64,000 nucleotides of DNA from Leptasterias polaris (Eukaryota; Echinodermata; Asteroidea; Forcipulatida; Asteriidae). The position numbers and the translations under genes are program-made. The stretch is from assembly GCA_037783415.1 (NCBI GenBank), contig JAZGTN010000069.1:3224001-3288000 (forward strand), in the 5' to 3' direction. The notes under the pieces are model-generated. The model was not told where the DNA came from, searched no databases, and worked only from the letters and a program-made list of their open reading frames with translations. Below are positions 24,301 through 36,300 of the stretch, in pieces. How positions within the stretch are numbered: position 1 is the stretch's first letter; every line of letters starts with the position of its first letter.

Positions 24301-27300
24301 TATCATTCCAACCTTTTAGCTTTCAATAAACACACCACACAACAAACATGTGACAAGAACCAAGTATCGGGCTGGAGTGTATCATTCCAACCTTCTAGCT
24401 TTCAATAAACACACCACACAACAAACATGTGACAAGAACCAAGTATCAGGCTGGAGTGTATCATTCCAACCTTCTAGCTTTCAATAAACACACCACACAA
24501 CAAACCTGTGACAAGAACCAAGTATCAGGCTGGAGTGTATCATTCCAACCTTCTAGCTTTCAATAAACACACCACACAACAAACCTGTGACAAGAACCAA
24601 GTATCAGGCTGGAGTGTATCATTCCAACCTTTTAGCTTTCAATAAACACACCACACAACAAACATGTGACAAGAACCAAGTATCGGGCTGGAGTGTATCA
24701 TTCCAACCTTCTAGCTTTCAATAAACACACCACACAACAAACATGTGACAAGAACCAAGTATCAGGCTGGAGTGTATCATTCCAACCTTCTAGCTTTCAA
24801 TAAACACACCACACAACAAACCTGTGACAAGAACCAAGTATCAGGCTGGAGTGTATCATTCCGATCCTCTAGCTTTCAATAAACACACCACACAACAAAC
24901 CTGTGACAAGAACCAAGTATCAGGCTGGAGTGTATCATTCCAACCTTCTAGCTTTCAATAAACACACCACACAACAAACATGTGACAAGAACCAAGTATC
25001 AGGCTGGAGTGTATCATTCCAACCTTCTAGCTTTCAATAAACACACCACACAACAAACCTGTGACAAGAACCAAGTATCGGGCTGGAGTGTATCATTCCA
25101 ACCTTCTAGCTTTCAATAAACACACCACACAACAAACATGTGACAAGAACCAAGTATCAGGCTGGAGTGTATCATTCCAACCTTCTAGCTTTCAATAAAC
25201 ACACCACATAACAAACATGTGACAAGAACCAAGTATCAGGCTGGAGTGTATCATTCCAACCTTCTAGCTTTCAATAAACACACCACACAACAAACATGTG
25301 ACAAGAACCAAGTATCAGGCTGGAGTGTATCATTCCAACCTTCTAGCTTTCAATAAACACACCACACAACAAACCTGTGACAAGAACCAAGTATCAGGCT
25401 GGAGTGTATCATTCCGATCCTCTAGCCTTCAATAAACACACCACACAACAAACCTGTGACAAGAACCAAGTATCAGGCTGGAGTGTATCATTCCGATCCT
25501 CTAGCTTTCAATAAACACACCACACAACAAACCTGTGACAAGAACCAAGTATCAGGCTGGAGTGTATCATTCCAACCTTCTAGCTTTCAATAAACACACC
25601 ACACAACAAACATGTGACAAGAACCAAGTATCAGGCTGGAGTGTATCATTCCGATCCTCTAGCTTTCAATAAACACACCACACAACAAACCTGTGACAAG
25701 AACCAAGTATCAGGCTGGAGTGTATCATTCCAACCTTCTAGCTTTCAATAAACACACCACACAACAAACCTGTGACAAGAACCAAGTATCAGGCTGGAGT
25801 GTATCATTCCAACCTTCTAGCTTTCAATAAACACACCACACAACAAACATGTGACAAGAACCAAGTATCAGGCTGGAGTGTATCATTCCGATCCTCTAGC
25901 TTTCAATAAACACACCACACAACAAACCTGTGACAAGAACCAAGTATCAGGCTGGAGTGTATCATTCCAACCTTCTAGCTTTCAATAAACACACCACACA
26001 ACAAACATGTGACAAGAACCAAGTATCAGGCTGGAGTGTATCATTCCGATCCTCTAGCTTTCAATAAACACACCACACAACAAACATGTGACAAGAACCA
26101 AGTATCAGGCTGGAGTGTATCATTCCGATCCTCTAGCTTTCAATAAACACACCACACAACAAACCTGTGACAAGAACCAAGTATCAGGCTGGAGTGTATC
26201 ATTCCGATCCTCTAGCTTTCAATAAACACACCACACAACAAACCTGTGACAAGAACCAAGTATCAGGCTGGAGTGTATCATTCCAACCTTCTAGCTTTCA
26301 ATAAACACACCACACAACAAACCTGTGACAAGAACCAAGTATCAGGCTGGAGTGTATCATTCCGATCCTCTAGCTTTCAATAAACACACCACACAACAAA
26401 CATGTGACAAGAACCAAGTATCAGGCTGGAGTGTATCATTCCAACCTTCTAGCTTTCAATAAACACACCACACAACAAACATGTGACAAGAACCAAGTAT
26501 CAGGCTGGAGTGTATCATTCCAACCTTCTAGCTTTCAATAAACACACCACACAACAAACCTGTGACAAGAACCAAGTATCAGGCTGGAGTGTATCATTCC
26601 AACCTTCTAGCTTTCAATAAACACACCACACAACAAACCTGTGACAAGAACCAAGTATCAGGCTGGAGTGTATCATTCCAACCTTCTAGCTTTCAATAAA
26701 CACACCACACAACAAACCTGTGACAAGAACCAAGTATCAGGCTGGAGTGTATCATTCCAACCTTTTAGCTTTCAATAAACACACCACACAACAAACCTGT
26801 GACAAGAACCAAGTATCAGGCTGGAGTGTATCATTCCAACCTTCTAGCTTTCAATAAACACACCACACAACAAACCTGTGACAAGAACCAAGTATCAGGC
26901 TGGAGTGTATCATTCCAACCTTCTAGCTTTCAATAAACACACCACACAACAAACATGTGACAAGAACCAAGTATCAGGCTGGAGTGTATCATTCCAACCT
27001 TCTAGATTTCAATAAACACACCACACAACAAACCTGTGACAAGAACCAAGTATCGGGCTGGAGTGTATCATTCCAACCTTCTAGCTTTCAATAAACACAC
27101 CACACAACAAACATGTGACAAGAACCAAGTATCAGGCTGGAGTGTATCATTCCGATCCTCTAGCTTTCAATAAACACACCACACAACAAACATGTGACAA
27201 GAACCAAGTATCAGGCTGGAGTGTATCATTCCGATCCTCTAGCTTTCAATAAACACACCACACAACAAACCTGTGACAAGAACCAAGTATCAGGCTGGAG

Positions 27301-30300
27301 TGTATCATTCCGATCCTCTAGCTTTCAATAAACACACCACACAACAAACCTGTGACAAGAACCAAGTATCAGGCTGGAGTGTATCATTCCGATCCTCTAG
27401 CTTTCAATAAACACACCACACAACAAACATGTGACAAGAACCAAGTATCAGGCTGGAGTGTATCATTCCAACCTTCTAGCTTTCAATAAACACACCACAC
27501 AACAAACATGTGACAAGAACCAAGTATCAGGCTGGAGTGTATCATTCCAACCTTCTAGCTTTCAATAAACACACCACACAACAAACATGTGACAAGAACC
27601 AAGTATCAGGCTGGAGTGTATCATTCCAACCTTCTAGCTTTCAATAAACACACCACACAACAAACATGTGACAAGAACCAAGTATCAGGCTGGAGTGTAT
27701 CATTCCAACCTTTTAGCTTTCAATAAACACACCACACAACAAACATGTGACAAGAACCAAGTATCAGGCTGGAGTGTATCATTCCAACCTTCTAGCTTTC
27801 AATAAACACACCACACAACAAACCTGTGACAAGAACCAAGTATCAGGCTGGAGTGTATCATTCCAACCTTCTAGCTTTCAATAAACACACCACACAACAA
27901 ACATGTGACAAGAACCAAGTATCAGGCTGGAGTGTATCATTCCAACCTTCTAGCTTTCAATAAACACACCACACAACAAACCTGTGACAAGAACCAAGTA
28001 TCAGGCTGGAGTGTATCATTCCAACCTTCTAGCTTTCAATAAACACACCACACAACAAACATGTGACAAGAACCAAGTATCAGGCTGGAGTGTATCATTC
28101 CAACCTTCTAGCTTTCAATAAACACACCACACAACAAACCTGTGACAAGAACCAAGTATCGGGCTGGAGTGTATCATTCCAACCTTCTAGCTTTCAATAA
28201 ACACACCACACAACAAACATGTGACAAGAACCAAGTATCAGGCTGGAGTGTATCATTCCGATTCTCTAGCTTTCAATAAACACACCACACAACAAACCTG
28301 TGACAAGAACCAAGTATCGGGCTGGAGTGTATCATTCCAACCTTCTAGCTTTCAATAAACACACCACACAACAAACATGTGACAAGAACCAAGTATCAGG
28401 CTGGAGTGTATCATTCCAACCTTCTAGCTTTCAATAAACACACCACACAACAAACCTGTGACAAGAACCAAGTATCGGGCTGGAGTGTATCATTCCAACC
28501 TTCTAGCTTTCAATAAACACACCACACAACAAACATGTGACAAGAACCAAGTATCAGGCTGGAGTGTATCATTCCAACCTTCTAGCTTTCAATAAACACA
28601 CCACACAACAAACCTGTGACAAGAACCAAGTATCGGGCTGGAGTGTATCATTCCAACCTTCTAGCTTTCAATAAACACACCACACAACAAACATGTGACA
28701 AGAACCAAGTATCAGGCTGGAGTGTATCATTCCGATTCTCTAGCTTTCAATAAACACACCACACAACAAACCTGTGACAAGAACCAAGTATCGGGCTGGA
28801 GTGTATCATTCCAACCTTCTAGCTTTCAATAAACACACCACACAACAAACATGTGACAAGAACCAAGTATCAGGCTGGAGTGTATCATTCCGATTCTCTA
28901 GCTTTCAATAAACACACCACACAACAAACCTGTGACAAGAACCAAGTATCAGGCTGGAGTGTATCATTCCAACCTTCTAGCTTTCAATAAACACACCACA
29001 CAACAAACCTGTGACAAGAACCAAGTATCAGGCTGGAGTGTATCATTCCGATCCTCTAGCTTTCAATAAACACACCACACAACAAACATGTGACAAGAAC
29101 CAAGTATCAGGCTGGAGTGTATCATTCCAACCTTCTAGCTTTCAATAAACACACCACACAACAAACCTGTGACAAGAACCAAGTATCAGGCTGGAGTGTA
29201 TCATTCCAACCTTCTAGCTTTCAATAAACACACCACACAACAAACCTGTGACAAGAACCAAGTATCAGGCTGGAGTGTATCATTCCAACCTTCTAGCTTT
29301 CAATAAACACACCACACAACAAACCTGTGACAAGAACCAAGTATCAGGCTGGAGTGTATCATTCCAACCTTCTAGCTTTCAATAAACACACCACACAACA
29401 AACATGTGACAAGAACCAAGTATCAGGCTGGAGTGTATCATTCCAACCTTCTAGCTTTCAATAAACACACCACACAACAAACCTGTGACAAGAACCAAGT
29501 ATCAGGCTGGAGTGTATCATTCCAACCTTCTAGCTTTCAATAAACACACCACACAACAAACATGTGACAAGAACCAAGTATCAGGCTGGAGTGTATCATT
29601 CCAACCTTCTAGCTTTCAATAAACACACCACACAACAAACCTGTGACAAGAACCAAGTATCAGGCTGGAGTGTATCATTCCAACCTTCTAGCTTTCAATA
29701 AACACACCACACAACAAACATGTGACAAGAACCAAGTATCAGGCTGGAGTGTATCATTCCAACCTTCTAGCTTTCAATAAACACACCACACAACAAACCT
29801 GTGACAAGAACCAAGTATCGGGCTGGAGTGTATCATTCCGACCTTCTAGCTTTCAATAAACACACCACACAACAAACATGTGACAAGAACCAAGTATCAG
29901 GCTGGAGTGTATCATTCCGATTCTCTAGCTTTCAATAAACACACCACACAACAAACCTGTGACAAGAACCAAGTATCGGGCTGGAGTGTATCATTCCAAC
30001 CTTCTAGCTTTCAATAAACACACCACACAACAAACATGTGACAAGAACCAAGTATCAGGCTGGAGTATATGGTTTATGGTTTATGGTTTATTTAAAACAT
30101 TCACAAATTCGCGGTCCAACGACCGAATTGCATTTTGAATTTACAATTTTAAAAACATTAAAAGTACAGAAAAAAGGTTAAACAAACTTTAAAAGAAGGT
30201 AAACAATTAAAATCAAATATTCATCACAAAAGGTGAAAAGTGGCCCATGGGCATCAAAATTGGGCTCTAAAAGTTCAACTGGAAATGCTATGCTACTAAA

Positions 30301-33300
30301 AACAGCCTTGAGAAATAAAAATACAACCGAGAGAGAGAGAGAGAGATCTACAGTATTAACGCAAAAATTAACTGTTCAGAAGAGATGGAAGGGGGCTGCA
30401 TTTGAAACGCTTTGTATTGCACTTGTGTGATCCATATTGGTTTGTGCTCCTTAATGTCATGGACGAGGTATACCCAGAGGCAGGAAACCAGACTGAGAAT
30501 CTATCAGTGCAGTTTGACTTTATAGCAAACTCCTTGCAAATTTGAGTTCTACGATCATGGAGTGTGTCAAGCTGCAGGGTGGCCAAAGCTTCTGAATAAG
30601 TTTGATATTCACTGGCAAGAATGTACCGGCACACCCTCTTCTGAATCCTCTCAACCTAAATGACCTGCACTCCAGACTGGTGCTGCATACTCAACCACAG
30701 GCCGGATGTAACCTTTATAGACTGTTAACATTTCCTCTGTGTTGAGACCCGCTTCTTTTAGTTTGCGCAGCATAAACATTCTTCTACTGGCCTTACTGAT
30801 CATACTCTCAACTTGTCCATCCCACTTTAAATCCTTTTGAATTATGACACCCAGGAGCTTAACTTTATTCACTACAGCAATTGTTTGGTCTGAGATACTC
30901 AATTCCAGTGTCGGTGTTGGTCTTTTACCAAAATAAATCTGCATAGCCTGACTTAGATGGATTTAATTTGAGTTTGTTATCGTTGGTCAATTCGTGCAGA
31001 GAATCCAAACTGTTTTGAATTTGACATGTACTATTATATGGCCTAGTTTCACTTAAGGTTAGACCATCAACATACTTCCACACCTGGATTCCAGTATTTT
31101 TACTCTCCTCTTGGGCACTATTGATGGTTGCAAGAAAAATGATCGGAGCCAGTTTTGTGCCTTGTGGAACACCACCTGAAAGGTTTGCCCAATCAAAATA
31201 ACGTAATTTGTACCTGACTCTTTGTTTCCTATCAGAAAGGAAGTCAACCACCCACTGTATGATGGCCGGTGACACACCCATCTTCAACAAATTGTCAAAG
31301 GCAATTCTGTGGTCTATAACATCAAATGCCTTTGAAAAATCTGTTAAGGCTAGTGTACTGATGTTTGTAGATTTTTCCGCACCAGAAGCAAGATGATGAT
31401 AGACGTCTATCAGGCAGTGGGTGGTGGACATACCTTTCTGGCGTTGGTCTATAATCTTTGCAATTCTCCCTTCAGCTACTTAGGCTATACATGAGGTGAG
31501 AGACTCTGGTCTTAGTTTGTCGATAGAAGGAGAAGTCTGTTTCGGGATGGGGGCGACATTTGCTTCCTTCCACTGGATCGGAACTGCTCCCCGAGTCAAT
31601 GAAGTATTAATTATCTCAGTAATTGGTTTGCTCAGCTCATAAGCAACTCCTTGAGCAACTTTGTTGGCACGTTGTCAGGTCCACTTGCCTTAGAAAACAG
31701 ACAACTTTTTCAAATCATTGTAAATTTCCCGTGGCTAGGGAGATAAGCAGGATGTCAGAACAAACCTAGTCTCTTCTAGTATTCCACAATACACTGAATA
31801 AAACTCGGAGAGATTCTCTCACTTTACACTTTATTAATTTACAGCAATATACATCAATATACACCAATAACTCCCACAATTAATTCGGTCTCAAGCTTGA
31901 GGTAAGTATATCTAGAACCACTGATCAAAATCCAATGTTTGGTTCCCAACTAGGTGACAGAATAATGAGATTATTCCAAATGTTTTATTTAATTATCAGA
32001 ACTTCACTTGGTACAAATCAATACCCAAAATAGTGATTCAGTTATATTTTAAAAACCTAATCACTATTGGAGGAAAAGCAACAATTGATTATATACTTTC
32101 GTTCACAAACAAAATTCACTTCACTAATATTACTATTTCTCCATCACTGACACTGTAACACTTCTACATGAAGTTTGACTATACTGTTCAACTCTAGAGG
32201 ATTCACCTCATATCAGAGTAACAAGGTGAGAGTGTTTTTAATGCATTTAGCTTTCACCATATGATAGGCTTTCCTGCCTTGCGTAGTCTCTCAATTCTCG
32301 TCTTCGTCCTGTGACGATTTCCACACGCTTCAAACCGCGGGCCACCGCTGAACCAATGGTTACCAGTAGAACTTGCCCTCTATAGCGTCACTACTTCACC
32401 CTCCTGTACCGGCCATCTGAAAATTTCATTAGCCAAACTTATGCCATAATTTAGGCCACAAAACACATGATACACTTCGACATTCAATTAATCAAATACT
32501 TTTTAAATTACACTAAACTTCATAAGGAGATAACTTTTCTCTTTTGATCAATCCAACGATACTACCAAGTATACACTTCAAATTGTCTTTCTTATTCCGC
32601 ACAAGTTATCCAAGATTTGTTATTCAAGCTACAATGGTTTTTCTATGAGAGACTTCTTGAAATAATTAATTGATTTAAAAAGAATTTACTTAAGATTGAA
32701 TATGTGCCGTCCAACCTGTCTCCCTTCAAAGCTGGTAAAACGAGTCTCAAAGCCTACAGCAGCTAATCAAATGTTAGAGCTTGCAAAGCTGGTGCAGCAT
32801 TTTCCAGGTTGGATTTGCAATATCTTTCTCAGGCAATTCGATTTTTAAAAACCAAATAGCAGCAAGCACCGCAAAACAAGGTGTGTCCATCCACCACAAG
32901 CTCTAAGAAGGAATGGGTTCATATATCCCACCAAAACTCAATTGCTCTCACCCCCTATTTCAAACTGTTTTGCATGCACTCAGTTCCCTCACACAGCACA
33001 CAAAACCAAATCTCTTTTCTTATTTAAACTTACCTTAAGAATATGCAAATTAATCTACTGGACTGTGAGCCTGAGACCTGGGCGAGGGTGCTATGGAAAT
33101 TACTACAAAAGACATTAACTGTTCAATCATGGCCACTGGGTTCTGGCACAAAGCCAGGCTAGGTACATTTACAATAGATAAACAAAAAATATATGTAAAC
33201 ACATGCAAAGGAGGAATTGAATATTCATACTAGATTTAAATACTTGGTTTATTTGTGACACAGGAAGATCAGCTCTTTGCAAAGGTTGTTGAGTTTGGGA

Positions 33301-36300
33301 GAAGATAGCAAGGTGCGTATTGATGGCACTTGCGATGGCAATGTTGTTATCAGGATCTATGTTTGGCACATGTATGGTGGGGTTGGCTTTTTTCATGTTG
33401 GTAAGGTTGCGGATCTCCTTGTGCCATCTCCCCGGATCCAAACGCTGTAAATGTCTGACTCTGTTGATATTATGAGAGGCCGAATGATTTTGTTTCTCAG
33501 TTTCTTTCTAGCAGGAACGTTGCCTTCAGCAAAAGCCTTCTGTCTGAACCGAATAAGGTTTTTGACTTTGTCTGTCATCCAAGGTTTGTCACTTTGATGA
33601 AGTCGGACCGTCTTGGTTGGGAAAAATGTGTTAATTCCCCCATGAAGTATTTGATAAAATGCATCTGCCTCAGATTGGGCATTAGTGGTATTATAAATGT
33701 AGGTCCAGTCCCGAAGGAGTGGGTTAACTCTGATTATCAAAAGAGCAAAATGAAGAACACATCAGTATACATGTAACAGTATGTGTTGGTTGAAGAATTG
33801 AACTTGGTGTTTAATCACTCACTGCTCTCATAAGAATGGCAGCAAGGAGAACCACCAGGCTGGAGTTGCATTTCCTACTGGGTGCCTTAACCAATCAGAA
33901 GGCGGTGACCATGGTCTTAGGATCACACCCAGCCAATCAGCTATGTAGGCTACTTAGATGCCACATGGACAGTTTCCACATGTCCATGTCCACTCTTTCT
34001 AGGAAATGGGAACTTGTATTTTTTTGTGGGGGTGGTATTTTCTTACTCCCTTTGTAATCTCTGGGAGGGGCACTACATATATACCTCTGTCAATGTTTGA
34101 TTCTGAATCCATCTCCAGAAGTCTCTCTGTTTAGATTCTGTCATAGGCTGGACTATCTTAGTTTTGACTACATTAAAAGGCTTTGGTTGTTTTGGCACCA
34201 GACTGACGCAGTTGTGGTCACTACAACCAATTGGAGATCTGACAATAGGCACACAATATTGGGTTGCAATGTTTGTAATCAAATCTAACATAACATTCTC
34301 CCTTGTTGGTGTCTTAACCACTTGTGTCAGTCCATTACCAAGACAGAGTTTTAATATCAGTTCTATTAAAGTCTCCTAATATGACAAATCCAGCTTGAGC
34401 TTTATGAGTTCTCAAGAAATCGATGCTAGTCATTAGATGTGACATCAGCAGATCCTGGTGTGGTGACTCAGGAGGAATGTAAACAGCACAAACATGTAAG
34501 GGACTCGTCTTGGTAACTTTGGGTGGGATATATGGAGCCAGCTTACTTCAAGTTCATCGGGAACTACAACATCAATTATTTCCTCTGCGTGGATGTTATC
34601 ATTAACATACACTAAAATGCCTCCACCACGCTTATATGTGCGGCATTTGTTGAAAACATTGAAGCCTGGTAAACTATACTGATCTGGTGAGGTGTTAGGA
34701 GTCACCCATGACTCTGTGATAACTGCTATATCGGTATTGTCTTGTTTCAAACACTCTTCCAGTTCATCATTTTTATTGAGGACTGAACATGCATTCGTTA
34801 GGAAGAATCGTGGCAGGAAACTCTTATTCTTTGGTTTATAGACATCAGTTGTACATTTGAGAACATTAGCCAGCACCCTTTGTCTAGGTAATGTATAATG
34901 AGGTAATGGTCGTCTAGCTGTAACAATCGTGGTGATATGTCTCTGTTTATATTTACCACTTTGACAGCTTCTTGGTGTAACTTTAGCAATGCCTAGTTGT
35001 TTCATGGCAGCCCAAACATCACGTAACAGGTTGATCTGCTTGGTTCCAATGGAGAACAGTTCTGCTGCAGTGTACTGTATTTTTGGCATTTTATAAAACT
35101 CCAGACCAAAGCTACCGTTATAGAGCCAAACAGTCCACTGTGTCACGAAGTACAATGTAGCATGCACAACAGTATATTGATGATTCTTGTAATGCCGACA
35201 CCAAACAAAATGGCAAAAAATCCACCGAATACAGGTTAAAAAACATCCACAAAAATACAAACATGAGTTGTAAGATGTGTTAAAAACACATAGTTCGAAG
35301 AAGGGTAGTGGATGGCGGATAAAAAACGGTGATTTGAATGGATTAAAAGAGAGCAGACACAACCCACAAGGCAGCCCACTCGATCCTCTAGCTTTCAATA
35401 AACACACCACACAACAAACATCTGACAATTTTGAGAGGTTAGGCGATCACATTTAAGTGCAAACAAGAAATGGTTTATGTTTTGAAAGGGTTTTTACATA
35501 TGTTTTTATAGATTTTATTTAGATTGAGGCAATTAAAATAAGCAATAGTGATGTGGTAGTCCTCAATTGCTAATTTCTCAACTTAGACAGTATTTCAGAT
35601 GGAAAGATGCTTCAGGATGATTGGCACTTGATAATGATAAGCCTTAGTCATCAGTCAGCATTCAGTTTGAAAGTAATCTGTAGTTTACACATTAACCTTT
35701 CTTTCACATTGTATTTAATTCATCTTTGACAGAGTAATGATCTTCAAGGAGTGAAAGCATACAACAATGTGGACATAGAGGGCCTGTACACTCTGGGAAC
35801 CGTGGTGATAGATTACCGTGGTTACCGCATCACTGCCCAATCTATCATCCCTGGTATCCTGGAGAGAGAGCAGGAGGAGTCAGTCATCTATGGGTCCATT
35901 GACTTTGGCAAGACTGTGGTTACCAGTGACAAGTATCAAGAATTGGTGAGCAAGATTATCATAAATTGTTTGTTATTTATCCTCCTAATTTCTGACCATT
36001 CACGATAATCCACTGTGGTTTTGAATAAAAGATGCACCATGCTAGCCTGCAATAAGGGATTCAAAGTGTCAGTTGATAGCGCCCTCTTTGGCTCAATAAG
36101 GTCAGTTCATGTCTAGTCACTTTAAATTTTTTATATCGCTCATTTAAACTTGGCCACATGATCTCCAATCAGAATGGATAACTGTCCAAGTTAGTTATGA
36201 ATATGATATCATGTTGTGAATGCATGTACATATTACACAGGTATTTCTGTGCATAGTTGTTCTACATGTACCATACACAACCCATGTAGTTGAACAGATG

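Larger units (their letters stand above)
30067..35380 (-). mobile_element. LINE C: degenerate non-LTR retrotransposon inserted in the satellite
   Basis: Minus-strand element with its 3' end at the left: on the minus strand it ends AATAAACCATAAACCATAAA, a tandem tail typical of LINEs. Endonuclease fragments lie at 34073-35089 and reverse transcriptase fragments at 30650-31690. The 5' leader reaches about 35380. On its right the 79-bp satellite resumes in mid-unit (35381, CGATCCTCTAGCTTTC), so the element sits inside one unit. Frameshifts, stops and at least one long secondary insertion show that it is dead. Confidence 0.9.

Noticed and set aside
23251..30066. CRISPR-like array
   Set aside because: Units are contiguous 79-bp copies without unique spacers, in an animal intron.
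34445..35428. Full 327-codon frame as a membrane protein because of its hydrophobic start
   Set aside because: The first about 110 codons are LINE leader and satellite sequence. The recognisable endonuclease begins after the Met at 35089.
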